From positions 81,119 through 145,118 of the forward strand of contig OMYP01000011.1 of assembly GCA_900315345.1 (NCBI GenBank): DNA of 64,000 nucleotides. The letters are read 5' to 3'. The notes beneath the pieces were generated by a model. The model ran no database searches. It worked only from the letters and a program-made list of their open reading frames with translations, and had not been told where the DNA came from. The stretch's first letter is position 1; every line of letters begins with the position of its first letter. Positions 22,967 through 31,756 of the stretch are shown piece by piece. Position numbers and translations under genes: made by a program. This DNA comes from an uncultured Selenomonadales bacterium. Its GTDB lineage: Bacteria; Bacillota; Negativicutes; Acidaminococcales; Acidaminococcaceae.

Positions 22967-24223
22967 TTACAGCAACACCCGGTACAGCCCGAAGTAGGCC
23001 AATAAACTCAGCACCACAACTCCCAGGGCGGAGATAGCAAACATTTTAAGGAACAGCCTGTGCTGCTGGACCGGTGTAGCGCCAGAAGCGGAAGAATAAG
23101 CCGCCAGGGCCAGAGCGCCGCCGGTAGAAAGGGGGCTGATGCCTGCTGTGTTGGAAATCATGGTGATGGCCGTCGCCATTTCCAGCTCCAGCATGGCGCC
23201 GCCTTCCCCCAGCCTTGCCAGGATTTCCGGTATGGTGGGAAGTAACGTGGGCATAACTACGCCGGAGGTAGAACTGAACCAGCTCATGATACCGGAGGTG
23301 ATACCCATGATCGTGACGGATGTGGCCGGAGTCATTACGCTGGCCAGTGCGTTGGACAATAATTTGATGCCTCCCAGCATGATGATGATATGCATTAATA
23401 CGCCTACGCCGGTGATCAGCAGCAATGTGCCCCAGGGGATCCGCTTGATAGCCTCCCCTTCGTCTGCAACCCGCAGGAAGGAAAGGACCATAGCTACCGC
23501 AAACCCGGTAAGGCCCACATTCACTTTCAGGAACAGTACCAGCACCACCATTGCCCCGATACCGATAAGGGTAATGATCTGTTTTTTATTGAAAGGAGGT
23601 ATGTCGCTCTGGCTGATGACTTTATCCGAATGGAGCTTGTAGCCGCCTAACAGAAAATAAACAATGACGGCATAGACAGTGGAAGATAAAATACCGTTCA
23701 GCAGGAAGGGCTGCTCGATTCCTGTAAGACCAAAGCCCGCGCACAGGTTGATGCCGATAATCCCCGTTGCCGCCAGAGGAGAAACACCGCCGCCGGAAGC
23801 CCCTAATACAGACAGGGCGGAAAGCATGGCCGGGTCGATTCCCATTTCCGCAGCCAGGGCCATAGAGAACACCATCATAATGGCCATGGTAGGAACGGTA
23901 CCGGGACCTAATGCAGACAGTACTACAGAAAAAACGTAAATGACGATGGGGATCATAAAGGTATGCTTCCCTGCCAGAGCCACCACTTTTTTCGCCAGAA
24001 GTTCCAGGGAGCCGTTAAGCTGCGCCAGGCTGAACAAATACGTTACGCCCAGCAAGATCATAAACAGGGAATAATTAAACCCCTGGATGATTTCTTTATC
24101 CGGAATGCCGCAGGCCCGCCCCAGTATCAGAGCAAAGCCTATGGCCAACAGCCCCGTATTCATGTGACGGAAAAATCCGAGGAAAATTGAAGCAAGCAGC
24201 AGCTCTAAGGAAAGTAAGGCCAA
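22967..24223 (-). CDS. MatC/SLC13-like dicarboxylate transporter
   Basis: Inner-membrane secondary transporter of the ion-transporter superfamily, likely moving a C3-C4 dicarboxylate or related organic acid. 418 residues with about 12 hydrophobic spans in two inverted halves. Each half contains the reentrant signature typical of the group: LSALGPGTVPTMAIMMVFSM near residue 100 and ISNTAGISPLSTGGALALAA near residue 365. The start is TTG at 24223: AGGAG lies 11 bases upstream, and the nearby ATG is out of frame. Monocistronic. The second organic-anion transporter at 28589 belongs to a different family branch. The substrate is inference. Confidence 0.8.
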   Translation of the reverse strand: MALLSLELLLASIFLGFFRHMNTGLLAIGFALILGRACGIPDKEIIQGFNYSLFMILLGVTYLFSLAQLNGSLELLAKKVVALAGKHTFMIPIVIYVFSVVLSALGPGTVPTMAIMMVFSMALAAEMGIDPAMLSALSVLGASGGGVSPLAATGIIGINLCAGFGLTGIEQPFLLNGILSSTVYAVIVYFLLGGYKLHSDKVISQSDIPPFNKKQIITLIGIGAMVVLVLFLKVNVGLTGFAVAMVLSFLRVADEGEAIKRIPWGTLLLITGVGVLMHIIIMLGGIKLLSNALASVMTPATSVTIMGITSGIMSWFSSTSGVVMPTLLPTIPEILARLGEGGAMLELEMATAITMISNTAGISPLSTGGALALAAYSSASGATPVQQHRLFLKMFAISALGVVVLSLLAYFGLYRVLL

Positions 24224-24380
24224 AATAAATTCATCTCCTGTTTTTTGAAATTAAATGCTGACAATATTTGCCATATTAATTATATTTCTTACTATACCTC
24301 TTTTAAGCTATAAAGTAAAATATTATTTTTTCATAAAGTTATAATATTTATTTATATTTCAAATGTTTCCTTCCCAAATA

Positions 24381-24424
24381 AAAAAAGGCTGACAACATGC
24401 CAGCCCGCACTATATTCGTCAGCC
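24381..24424 (-). terminator. terminator of the RNA methyltransferase gene
   Basis: Minus strand GGCTGAC...GTCAGCC with a 24-base loop, then seven T. Confidence 0.75.
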
Positions 24425-24484
24425 CCAATGATACGTGGGAATTAAGGAAACGCTGATTAAATCCATTTCATCGTAGTTTTACAG

Positions 24485-25381
24485 TTACCGGAAAAATTTC
24501 CGCTGCCGCAGTCCTTCAAACAAAATGATGCCTGCTGCCATGGCCACGTTCATGGATTCCGCCATTCCCTCCATAGGAATGAAAAGGCGCGTTTCCGCGG
24601 CCGCCTGCAGCTCTTCAGATACGCCGTTGGCTTCGTTGCCTAAAATGTAAGCCATCTTTTTGCTTAAATCGGTTTTGTACAGGTTCGCGGCTCCTTTTAG
24701 GGCTGTGGCCGCCGGTTCATACCCGTTGCGGTAACACCAGGTCAGTGCTTCTTCCGGGGAAATTTCCTGCACCACCGGCAAATGGAACAGGGAACCCATG
24801 GAGGCCCGCACCACCTTGGGGCTGAAGGCATCCACACAGCCCACCAGCAAAATAAGGCCCAGGGCTCCCGCCGCATCCGCCGTACGGATGATGGTTCCCA
24901 AGTTGCCGGGATCCTGGATCCGGTCCAGAATCACCACCGGCGCGTTATTGTCAAAGTCTTTTTCCGGCATGATTGCCTTTTTGCTTTGCGGTTTTCCGTA
25001 TTCATCCAAAACGTTGCCGCGGCATTTGCTTTGCTTTTTTGCGATTGCCTCCGATTCCAGCTGCCGCAAATCATTTTCCGGCATAGAGATCACCGCCAGC
25101 ACCCCCTGGGGCGTTTTGGTATCGCTGAGCTTTGCCATCACTTTATCGTCCACCTGGTACAGCCGCGCGCCCTTTTCTTCCGCTGTCTTTAAAATTTCAT
25201 CCAGTCGGCCTTCTTCCAATCTGGTAAAAAACAGATCCGTTACATCCCCATAGCGCACCGCTTCTGTCACTGCACGCAGCCCTTCCGCAAAAAACGCGCC
25301 CCTCTCCGTGCGGAATTTTTTCTGTTTTAAGTTAGCCACGTCTTTAATGCGGGCGTTATTAACACTGGTAATCGTTTCCAT
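24485..25381 (-). CDS. RNA 2'-O-methyltransferase, SpoU/TrmH family
   Basis: S-adenosylmethionine-dependent 2'-O-ribose methylase of tRNA or rRNA, with the SPOUT trefoil-knot fold. 298 residues. An RNA-binding L30-like domain is at about 1-90 (TSVNNARIKDVANLKQKKFR). The SpoU catalytic motifs are VVILDRIQDPGNLGTIIRTA (motif 1), VVRASMGSLFHLPV, AYILGNEANGVSEELQAAAE (motif 2) and IPMEGMAESMNVAMAAGIIL (motif 3). A lysine-rich insert at about 112-140 separates the two domains. It lies just downstream of rplT in the same direction but has its own terminator. The target nucleotide is unknown. Confidence 0.9.
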   Translation of the reverse strand: METITSVNNARIKDVANLKQKKFRTERGAFFAEGLRAVTEAVRYGDVTDLFFTRLEEGRLDEILKTAEEKGARLYQVDDKVMAKLSDTKTPQGVLAVISMPENDLRQLESEAIAKKQSKCRGNVLDEYGKPQSKKAIMPEKDFDNNAPVVILDRIQDPGNLGTIIRTADAAGALGLILLVGCVDAFSPKVVRASMGSLFHLPVVQEISPEEALTWCYRNGYEPAATALKGAANLYKTDLSKKMAYILGNEANGVSEELQAAAETRLFIPMEGMAESMNVAMAAGIILFEGLRQRKFFR

Positions 25382-25510
25382 TTACATTTCTCCCGTAACT
25401 TTTTCTCGGCAAAAGCTCACATCAATACTCACTGCAATGGATAAATTATTTTAACCAATATATTCGAACCACATACAAGTTTATTATACCACATCAAAAA
25501 ATTTTCCCAT

Positions 25511-25546
25511 AAAAAAAGAACCTGAACAGATCATTCAGGCTCTTTT
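25511..25546 (-). terminator. terminator of infC-rpmI-rplT
   Basis: Minus strand GAGCCTGAA/TTCAGGTTC around a 7-base loop, then seven T, 14 bases after rplT. Confidence 0.85.
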
Positions 25547-25563
25547 ACATTGCGGATGTTCAA

Positions 25564-25917
25564 TTACAGCGCAGCTTTTGCGGTTTCAACCAGCTTGGTG
25601 AAAGCAGCAGCGTCGTTGATAGCCATGTCGGCCAGCACCTTGCGGTTCAGTTCGATACCGGCTTTGCTCAGACCGTAAATGAAACGGCTGTAGGACATGC
25701 CGTTAGCACGGGTCGCAGCGTTGATACGGGCGATCCACAGATTGCGGAACTCGCGTTTTTTGGCGCGACGGTCGCGACGTGCATACATCAGGGCTTTCAT
25801 TACGGTCTCATTGGCTTTTCTGAATAACAGATGTTTTGCTCCCCGATAGCCCTTTGCTAATTTCAGAATATGTTTATGACGACGATGGGCAGTTACGCCA
25901 ACTTTAATTCTTGCCAT
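25564..25917 (-). CDS. rplT: 50S ribosomal protein L20
   Basis: Early-assembly large-subunit protein that binds 23S rRNA and, in many bacteria, represses its own operon through the infC leader. 117 residues, the standard size. The basic N-terminal arm ([20 protein letters not shown]) and the globular half ([20 protein letters not shown]) are typical. It is the last gene of the infC-rpmI-rplT operon, 28 bases after rpmI, with a GAGGAGAAC site before the ATG. Confidence 0.98.
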   Translation of the reverse strand: MARIKVGVTAHRRHKHILKLAKGYRGAKHLLFRKANETVMKALMYARRDRRAKKREFRNLWIARINAATRANGMSYSRFIYGLSKAGIELNRKVLADMAINDAAAFTKLVETAKAAL

Positions 25918-25945
25918 GGTTGTTCTCCTCCTGTTTCCTCAAGTC

Positions 25946-26143
25946 TTATGCGTACGGCAGCATTCTTGCTACGCGTTCATGATCGGTCTTGTGAACGAGA
26001 CCTGCTTTGCGCAGATTTCTCTTACGGGTAGGAGATTTATGTTCCAGGATATGGCTGCGGAACGCTTTTCCACGTTTGAATTCACCGGTACCGGTTACTT
26101 TGAAGCGTTTTGCCGCGCTTCTGCGGGTTTTCATCTTAGGCAT
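25946..26143 (-). CDS. rpmI: 50S ribosomal protein L35
   Basis: Small basic large-subunit protein, 65 residues ([20 protein letters not shown]), the typical size and start. It lies between infC and rplT with 18- and 28-base gaps, the conserved order in bacteria, and follows a GGAGGACAA ribosome site. Confidence 0.98.
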   Translation of the reverse strand: MPKMKTRRSAAKRFKVTGTGEFKRGKAFRSHILEHKSPTRKRNLRKAGLVHKTDHERVARMLPYA

Positions 26144-26161
26144 TGTTTTGTCCTCCTTCAG

Positions 26162-26677
26162 TTACTTTTTCTTAGGCGCAATGACCATGGTCATATTGCG
26201 TCCTTCAATTTTCGGTTTCTTTTCCACAATGGCTGTATCGCCTAACTCTTCAGCCATTTTATTCAGCAACGCTTCGCCCAGTTCCGGATGGCTCATCTCA
26301 CGGCCGCGGAACATGATCGTAACCTTGACCTTGTTCCCGTCCTCCAGGAAACGGGCTGCATTTTTAAACTTAACGCCAAAGTCATGGTCTTCAATACCGG
26401 GGCGCAGCTTTACTTCTTTGATTTCAAAGACTTTCTGGTTCTTGCGGGCTTCTTTTTCCCGTTTCTGCTGCTCATAACGATATTTGCCATAATCCAATAT
26501 CTTGCACACGGGGGGACGGGCCTGCGGGGAAATCTCCACCAGGTCCAGATGACGTTCCTGTGCCAGAGCATTTGCTTCCCGGCTGGACATGATGCCCAGC
26601 TGCTGGCCGTTCTCGTCGATCACGCGCACCTCGCGCCAGCGGATATCATCGTTAATGCGTAAGTCTGCCTTGCTTAT
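26162..26677 (-). CDS. infC: translation initiation factor IF-3, with ATA start
   Basis: IF-3 binds the 30S subunit and rejects wrong initiator pairs, including non-standard start codons. The conserved N terminus reads (I/M)SKADLRINDDIRWREVRV. It can only be reached from an ATA codon at 26675-26677, seven bases after a perfect GGAGGTG site. There is no ATG, GTG or TTG at that place; a GTG at 26629 would remove 16 conserved residues. The result is 171 residues, the family norm. The N domain (to about 80) with linker helix YEQQKREKEARKNQ and the C domain (IMFRGREMSHPELGEALLNK) are intact. A rare start codon on infC is known to allow self-repression. It heads the infC-rpmI-rplT operon. Confidence 0.93.
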   Translation of the reverse strand: MSKADLRINDDIRWREVRVIDENGQQLGIMSSREANALAQERHLDLVEISPQARPPVCKILDYGKYRYEQQKREKEARKNQKVFEIKEVKLRPGIEDHDFGVKFKNAARFLEDGNKVKVTIMFRGREMSHPELGEALLNKMAEELGDTAIVEKKPKIEGRNMTMVIAPKKK

Positions 26678-26691
26678 AGCGGTTCACCTCC

Positions 26692-26815
26692 AAAATAAAC
26701 TGCGTAACAAAAAAAACGGGCGGAACAGATTCCACCCGCGCAAATCGCTGTATTCAACCCTGTCGAGCGTGGCCGCAAGGTGAGAAGCGGATGGCTTCTT
26801 CTTTGTTACTGGAAT
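26692..26815 (-). promoter_or_regulatory. infC-rpmI-rplT leader with attenuator (L20-type)
   Basis: The leader contains a terminator stem CGGGTGGAA/TTCCGCCCG followed by eight T (26709-26738) and upstream pairing words around GGCCGCAAGGTGAGAAGCGG. Its position and structure match ribosomal protein L20 leaders, in which L20 binding favours termination. The family assignment is inference. Confidence 0.7.
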
Positions 26816-26844
26816 ATGATAGCACGCAGTGCATGCAATGTCAA
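26816..26844 (-). promoter_or_regulatory. infC operon promoter
   Basis: Minus strand TTGACA (26839-26844), 17-bp spacer, TATCAT (26816-26821); a strong match. Confidence 0.85.
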
Positions 26845-26978
26845 GCCTGTATTATAAATTTTGCCGCTTTCCGCAAAGAAGTAAACAACTCCAGACAAAC
26901 TTTGCGAAAGTACTGATCAATTTGCCTGCACACGATCCGATGCATTGGGGGAAAGCCTGCATGTTCCCGATACATCGC

Positions 26979-28241
26979 TCAAAAATGCATTTTGCTGCTT
27001 TTGTGTTCAATGCGCACCCACTTTTTCTGGGGGAAAAACAGGGACTGCAACGAAATGTAAGAGAACAGGGAATAAAATACGGGGAATGTCAGGATCCCCG
27101 GCAACAGTTTTTTTACAGGCCAGCTGCTTTTGGCCGCTGCCGCAAACCCAACAGAGATTGTTGCCACATAGGAAAGCAGCGTGGACACCACAAGCACCCC
27201 AAGCTGCCCCTGCCAGATCAGAAGGGCCCCATGTATAAGGTAACTTACCGCCGTCAGGCCAAAAAACACCGTCATGCCTACGCCCATAAAAATATCCCAC
27301 AGGCGCCAGGAGGGATTTTTTGCAAAAGCTTTCACCCACTGCCCGAAATAGCGGAAAGCAATCTGGAAATCCCCGGTGCACCAGCGGCGCAGTTGGGTCC
27401 ACATGACAGAAAGACGGACCGGCTGCTCGTCGTAAAAGATTGCTTCATTTAAATAGGTAACACAATGACCTTTCAGGTTTTCCAGAAAGGTAAACTCAAT
27501 ATCTTCCGACAGACTGTAGGTTTTCCAGCCGCTGTCCCTGATCAGTTCCATGCGAAAGGCAAAACCGGTACCGGATAACATGGAGGACAGCCCCAGATTC
27601 TGCCGGGGACGGTTGTACAGAGAATTTACCACCGCCCAGTACAGAGTATACCACTGGCTGATGAGGGAATCAAAGGGGTTTTCCGTCAGGCGCCGTCCCG
27701 TTACGATTTCCGCACCTTGAAGGAAAGCGCCGTTCATCTGCTGCAAAAAGTCCGGCCGGATTTGGTTGTCCGCGTCAAAAAACAAAACGCAGTCAAATTC
27801 ATTTTGCTTTTGCAGAATTTTCTCCATGCCCCAGTTCAGCACCGCGCCCTTTCCGCTTCGTTCCCCACCGGTCCGTTCCCAGACCGTTACGTTGGCAAAT
27901 GCCTTTGCCTTTTTAACCGTGCCGTCGCTGCAATGGTCCGCCAGCACAAACACATGGAAATTTTCTTTGGAATACTTCTGTTCCTGTAAATCTTCCAGCA
28001 GGTTCCCGATTACGTTTTCTTCATCGTGGGCGCAGATAACCACGGCAAAACGGATTTTTTTTTCTACTGCGGCAGCTACAGAATTATTTTGCGAATATGC
28101 TTCGGAATTTTTTCCTAAAAACGTTTCGCGATTTTTATTTAAAGTCTGCGAAATATTTTTTCCCCTATGCAAAAAGCCCAAAAACGCAATGAATAAGCAC
28201 CAGATAAAAAATGAAGAAAGTAACGTCTGAATAATAAACAT
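26979..28241 (-). CDS. membrane glycosyltransferase, family 2
   Basis: Processive or chain-building GT2 enzyme in the inner membrane, related to hyaluronan, cellulose and N-acetylglucosamine polymer synthases. 420 residues. One N-terminal span (about 3-25) precedes the catalytic domain. The donor motif is VICAHDEENVIGNLL, the metal motif FFDADNQIRPDF (DxD), the acid motif LSEDIEFTF, and the acceptor motif QLRRWCTGDF (QxxRW). Four more spans follow in the last 130 residues. The start at 28241 has an AAGGGATC site. It is not next to other polysaccharide genes, so the product, perhaps an exopolysaccharide or a lipid-linked sugar, is unknown. Confidence 0.85.
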   Translation of the reverse strand: MFIIQTLLSSFFIWCLFIAFLGFLHRGKNISQTLNKNRETFLGKNSEAYSQNNSVAAAVEKKIRFAVVICAHDEENVIGNLLEDLQEQKYSKENFHVFVLADHCSDGTVKKAKAFANVTVWERTGGERSGKGAVLNWGMEKILQKQNEFDCVLFFDADNQIRPDFLQQMNGAFLQGAEIVTGRRLTENPFDSLISQWYTLYWAVVNSLYNRPRQNLGLSSMLSGTGFAFRMELIRDSGWKTYSLSEDIEFTFLENLKGHCVTYLNEAIFYDEQPVRLSVMWTQLRRWCTGDFQIAFRYFGQWVKAFAKNPSWRLWDIFMGVGMTVFFGLTAVSYLIHGALLIWQGQLGVLVVSTLLSYVATISVGFAAAAKSSWPVKKLLPGILTFPVFYSLFSYISLQSLFFPQKKWVRIEHKSSKMHF

Positions 28242-28404
28242 AAAGATCCCTTTTGTTTTTTTATAAATAACACAGTGCGCAAAAAAAATCCCACGCTGTC
28301 CAAGCTAAGCCATTAACACACTTGTTGCAGTATACTACAAGATGCTTCATATTACAAGGGAAACATTATGTAAGAAAGCTCTGATTCATCAACAGTTTTT
28401 ACAA

Positions 28405-28440
28405 GAAAAAACTGTCCGGCAATAAGTGTCGCCGAACAGT
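28405..28440 (-). terminator. terminator of the anion transporter operon
   Basis: Minus strand ACTGTTCGGC/GCCGGACAGT with a 10-base interior, then TTTTTTC. Confidence 0.8.
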
Positions 28441-28588
28441 ATCTTTCATAGATGTCAAATTTCGCAACAAATTCCGGCTGGAAGAGTCTTACCCAGCCGG
28501 AATACAAAGAAGGAGAAGAGGTGTCCGCAGCGGCTCAGACTGCGGAACTTGAATTATTAAAGACCTTTCCGGAAAAATATAGTCCGAA

Positions 28589-29872
28589 TTATTTTCCAGG
28601 AAAGAAAGGCCAGACGATAGGGATAACGATAATGGATACTACCAGGCAGACAAAAATCAGTCCGCCGCCCGCTTTAACATAATCCATAAAGCGGTAATGT
28701 CCGGGTCCCAGCACCAGCGTATTGGGCGGCGTACCTACCGGAGATGCGAACGCGCAGGATGAAGCAATCAGAATCGCCATGAGTACAGCACGTGGCGATG
28801 CGCCTAACTGGGATGCCAGCGCAATACCCACAGGGCACAACAGCGCTTTGGATGCCGTGTTGGACATGAACTGCGTCAGCACTACGGCAAGGACAAATAA
28901 TACGGCAGTTACTACATAAGGCGAAGGATCGCCGCCTAACATTTCTACTGTTGCAGAAGCGATGGCCTTTCCAGCCCCGCTGGTATTCATGGCTTCTGCC
29001 ACGGGAATCATACCTGCAAACAGGAAAATGGTAATCCAGTCGATAGAATCATAGGCTTGCTTTTCCGTCAGACAGCCGGTAAGTACTGCCAGCAACGCGC
29101 CGATGACCGCAACAATGTGCAGCGGGATCAGGTCAAGCCCCATGGCGGCAATGACTGCCAATACAATCGCGCCGCAGATAATCTGCTTACTGGTTTTCAC
29201 TGCAATGCCTTCGCTGTCAATTGCCTGTTCCTCCAGCTTGTCCGGGTCAAAATCGCGGTTTTCCGGCAGAAGATATTTACCAACAAACATCATATACAAA
29301 ATACCTGCAACTGTAATCGGGATGCCGATGTAGGCATATTCAAAAAAGCCAAACTGGAGCTCCGGCATGCCGGCCGCTTTTAAGGCAACATTTGCCAGCA
29401 TGTTAGGCGGCGTGCCAATCAGAGTAATTGTCCCGCCCAGGCCGGCAGCAAAAGCCAGCGGCATCAGCTGGCGCTGGGGAGACAGTTTGGCAGTTGCGCA
29501 GACGCTCATAACCACCGGGATAAGGCAGGCAGTCGTTCCCGTGTTGGATAAGAAGGCAGACATGGCAGCTGCCACTACCATCAATCCAATCATCAGGCTG
29601 TTTTCACTTTTACCGCAGAGACGAACCACTTTGCTACCAATTTTTTGAGCAACGCCCGTGTGGAACATGGATGCGCCTACTACAAACATACCGGCAAACA
29701 GGACTACGGTAGAATCTGCCAATCCTAAAAAAATCTGTTTTGCCGGAACCAGACCCAGCATCCAGCAAGCAATGGCAGCGCCCATTGAAGTAACTGCCAG
29801 GGGGATAATTTCCGTAACAAACAACAACGCTACTACAAGCAGCAGCAGCAAACATTTTGTAACAGGTGTCAT
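28589..29872 (-). CDS. SLC13/DASS family sodium-dicarboxylate symporter
   Basis: Inner-membrane symporter that probably imports succinate, fumarate or a similar anion with sodium. 427 residues counted from ATG at 29872 (MTPVTKCLLLLLVVALLFVT), chosen because GGAGG is 11 bases upstream and the extra residues of longer frames are merely basic. About 11-12 spans. The two SNT signatures of the family are present: FLSNTGTTACLIPVVMSV and FMSNTASKALLCPVGIAL, each with a following TPPN segment (LIGTPPNMLAN, VGTPPNTLVLG). It is translated after a small gene at 29892 and faces a divergent LysR gene, which likely regulates it. In succinate users of this group such a carrier would be central; that is inference. 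Confidence 0.88.
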   Translation of the reverse strand: MTPVTKCLLLLLVVALLFVTEIIPLAVTSMGAAIACWMLGLVPAKQIFLGLADSTVVLFAGMFVVGASMFHTGVAQKIGSKVVRLCGKSENSLMIGLMVVAAAMSAFLSNTGTTACLIPVVMSVCATAKLSPQRQLMPLAFAAGLGGTITLIGTPPNMLANVALKAAGMPELQFGFFEYAYIGIPITVAGILYMMFVGKYLLPENRDFDPDKLEEQAIDSEGIAVKTSKQIICGAIVLAVIAAMGLDLIPLHIVAVIGALLAVLTGCLTEKQAYDSIDWITIFLFAGMIPVAEAMNTSGAGKAIASATVEMLGGDPSPYVVTAVLFVLAVVLTQFMSNTASKALLCPVGIALASQLGASPRAVLMAILIASSCAFASPVGTPPNTLVLGPGHYRFMDYVKAGGGLIFVCLVVSIIVIPIVWPFFPGK

Positions 29873-29891
29873 AAAATCAATTGCCTCCAAT

Positions 29892-30137
29892 TTATTTTTT
29901 TCGCGAAGATTTCTTCGCCTCTTTTTTTTCCGCATGAACCGGGAAAATTTCCGGCAGTTCACGCAAGGTGTACATCTTGTCAGGGTTCAGGAAAAAGGGA
30001 TAGTTGGCAGCATCCCCGATAATCCGGTGATAGCGATGCGAATCCAGACTTTGCAAAAACTTTTCCAGCCGTTGCTTTTCTTCCGATAAATCCACGTTGA
30101 TATTTTTTGTATTTTTCATGGCAAAATCCGATACCAA
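29892..30137 (-). CDS. small protein in operon with the anion transporter
   Basis: 81 residues. The start is taken as TTG at 30137, eight bases after AGGAGG; ATG seven codons in is the alternative. The middle is amphipathic (EEKQRLEKFLQSLDSHRYHR) and the C terminus highly basic (HAEKKEAKKSSRKK). There is no signal peptide or span. It ends 19 bases before the transporter start, so the two genes form one operon. No family is recognised. It may be a cytosolic partner or regulator of the transporter, judged only by position. Confidence 0.65.
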   Translation of the reverse strand: MVSDFAMKNTKNINVDLSEEKQRLEKFLQSLDSHRYHRIIGDAANYPFFLNPDKMYTLRELPEIFPVHAEKKEAKKSSRKK

Positions 30138-30440
30138 CTCCGTTTCCTCCTTTTCAGTTTGCAGCTTTGGGAAATTTTTGGGTCACAGTTAGTATATGGC
30201 AAAATTGAGGAAATGAATAATATCCATTTGGAAAAACAATTATGAAAAACCGGAATAATTAAAATTAATTGTCATTTAGAATTCATTGCTTTTAAAAATC
30301 CGTTGTGCTAAAATTAATTTGTACGTCCATTCCTAATCACATTGACACCTGCAGTAAATAATCATTTTGACGAATTATAAATTCCCGGATGTATTACATC
30401 ATCACTTACGCTGTTACTGAAACGGCAGATTGGAGTCTCT
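30138..30440. promoter_or_regulatory. divergent region between transporter operon and LysR gene
   Basis: About 300 AT-rich bases. They must hold promoters in both directions and probably a LysR box of the T-N11-A kind, but I could not settle on one site. Words AATTAAAATTAATT (about 30257) form a short palindrome that is a candidate. Confidence 0.4.
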
Positions 30441-31376
30441 ATGGATCTTGAAAACTATCGGAATTTTTTAGCAGTTATTGAAACCGGAAGCCTGACCGGA
30501 GCCGCCGAGTATGTTCATGTGGCGCAACCGGCGCTGAGTAAGCAGATTCGCGCGTTGGAAACTTTTTATGATGCAAAGCTGCTAATTACGGAGCGCGGCA
30601 GCCGGAAGGTCATACTGACCGAAGCCGGGCGCCTGCTATACCAGAAAGCAAAATACATCTGTTCACTGGAAGACCTTGCCAAAGAAGAAATTGTCAGTAC
30701 CCAGCGAGGTGCTGCAGGCACGCTGCGCATCAGCGTAGCTAATTCCCGTTCGGCTTCGTTTATAAAAAACAATCTACAGCCTTTTTCCGAACTGTACCCG
30801 GAAGTCAATTTCGAAATTTTTGAAACCAGCTTTTATGAACAAAGCCAGCAGTTGTTGAACGGAATTACAGAGATTGGCGTACTGAGCACACCTATCGGCC
30901 AGGAAGACAATTTTGAAGAGCTGTTCCGCAGAGATGAATATTTGGCTGCAGTTTTCAGCAACAATTCCCAATGGCAGCTTCACACCAAACGAAAAGGTAT
31001 TAATTTATCCGATTTGCGTAATATTCCATTAAGCGTTTCTTCCGGCTGTCATGCCATTTTACGCAAAACCTGTGACAGCATAGGATTCCGTCCTAAAATA
31101 CTCAGCATCAATACCACAAGATACACCGCGCTGCAGTGGGCGCTTATGGACCAGAGTGTCGCCATCGTCCCCGTTGAACCCGGCGAAGACCTGGGTGAAA
31201 AATACCTGATCAAAAAGATTCTGGATGTTGACACCGAATTGTATAAATCAGTGGTTAAAGTGAAAGGCCGCCCTCTCTCCCCGCTTGCACTGAAATTTAT
31301 CCAGTTCTACAATGAAAACAGCGATTCCCGCCGGCTATGCGACATGCGCAGACTTGAATCAGAAAGCAAAGTGTAG
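30441..31376 (+). CDS. LysR-family transcriptional regulator
   Basis: A 311-residue LTTR. The N-terminal winged HTH is at 2-60 (NYRNFLAVIETGSLTGAAEY, VHVAQPALSKQIRALETFYD). The effector-binding domain follows from about 90 to 295, with the usual AGTLRISVANSRS opening. It is transcribed away from the small protein and SLC13 transporter, the classic arrangement for a regulator of a divergent transport operon with the substrate as co-inducer. Start ATG at 30441 behind TTGGAGTCTCT. The inducer is unknown. A bidirectional terminator follows. Confidence 0.92.
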   Translation: MDLENYRNFLAVIETGSLTGAAEYVHVAQPALSKQIRALETFYDAKLLITERGSRKVILTEAGRLLYQKAKYICSLEDLAKEEIVSTQRGAAGTLRISVANSRSASFIKNNLQPFSELYPEVNFEIFETSFYEQSQQLLNGITEIGVLSTPIGQEDNFEELFRRDEYLAAVFSNNSQWQLHTKRKGINLSDLRNIPLSVSSGCHAILRKTCDSIGFRPKILSINTTRYTALQWALMDQSVAIVPVEPGEDLGEKYLIKKILDVDTELYKSVVKVKGRPLSPLALKFIQFYNENSDSRRLCDMRRLESESKV

Positions 31377-31413
31377 TTACTTCATTACGTAAGCCTGCAG
31401 AAACACTATCATT

Positions 31414-31466
31414 CAAAAAAAATCCGGTTCCGAACCTGTCAAGATTCGAAACCGGATTTTTATTTT
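31414..31466. terminator. bidirectional terminator
   Basis: AATCCGGTTCCGAA pairs with TTCGAAACCGGATT across a 9-base loop, A-rich on one side and TTTTTATTTTT on the other. Confidence 0.85.
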
Positions 31467-31510
31467 TGCAATAGCTAACAGATAAATATACGGGAAATAT
31501 GTATACGGAG

Positions 31511-31756
31511 TCAGTCCTGAAAGTTTTTGATCTTCGGGCTTAATTCATTTCCCGCCAGCGCTTCCCGTTGGATCAGAGCCTTTATTTCCTGACGGACAAA
31601 GCTTTTCAGCAAAGTCAGTTGTTCTTTCTCATGACTAGTGTTCAGCCCTTCGGGAGACGATTTCAAAATAGCCGCTTCCAATTCTTTTTCTTTCTGCAGA
31701 AGATAGTCATACATTTCAAATAATTCGTTTTCATTGTACTGCCTTGTTTCGCTCAC
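31511..31756 (-). CDS. small conserved-looking helical protein
   Basis: 81 residues from GTG at 31756, seven bases after AAGGAGG, an excellent site that decides the start. The protein is acidic and helical (NENELFEMYDYLLQKEKELE), with coiled-coil character over residues 8-65. There is no cysteine, signal peptide or span. It stands alone between two terminator regions. I do not recognise a family. It could be a regulatory or structural small protein; expression looks plausible given the ribosome site. Confidence 0.65.
   Translation of the reverse strand: MSETRQYNENELFEMYDYLLQKEKELEAAILKSSPEGLNTSHEKEQLTLLKSFVRQEIKALIQREALAGNELSPKIKNFQD

Noticed and set aside
25440..25470. tRNA-like TTCGAACC word
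   Set aside because: No acceptor stem or anticodon arm can be built around it; I found no tRNA gene in the window.
28452..28682. 76-codon plus-strand frame overlapping the anion transporter end
   Set aside because: Half of it is antisense to the conserved transporter C terminus and the start has no ribosome site.
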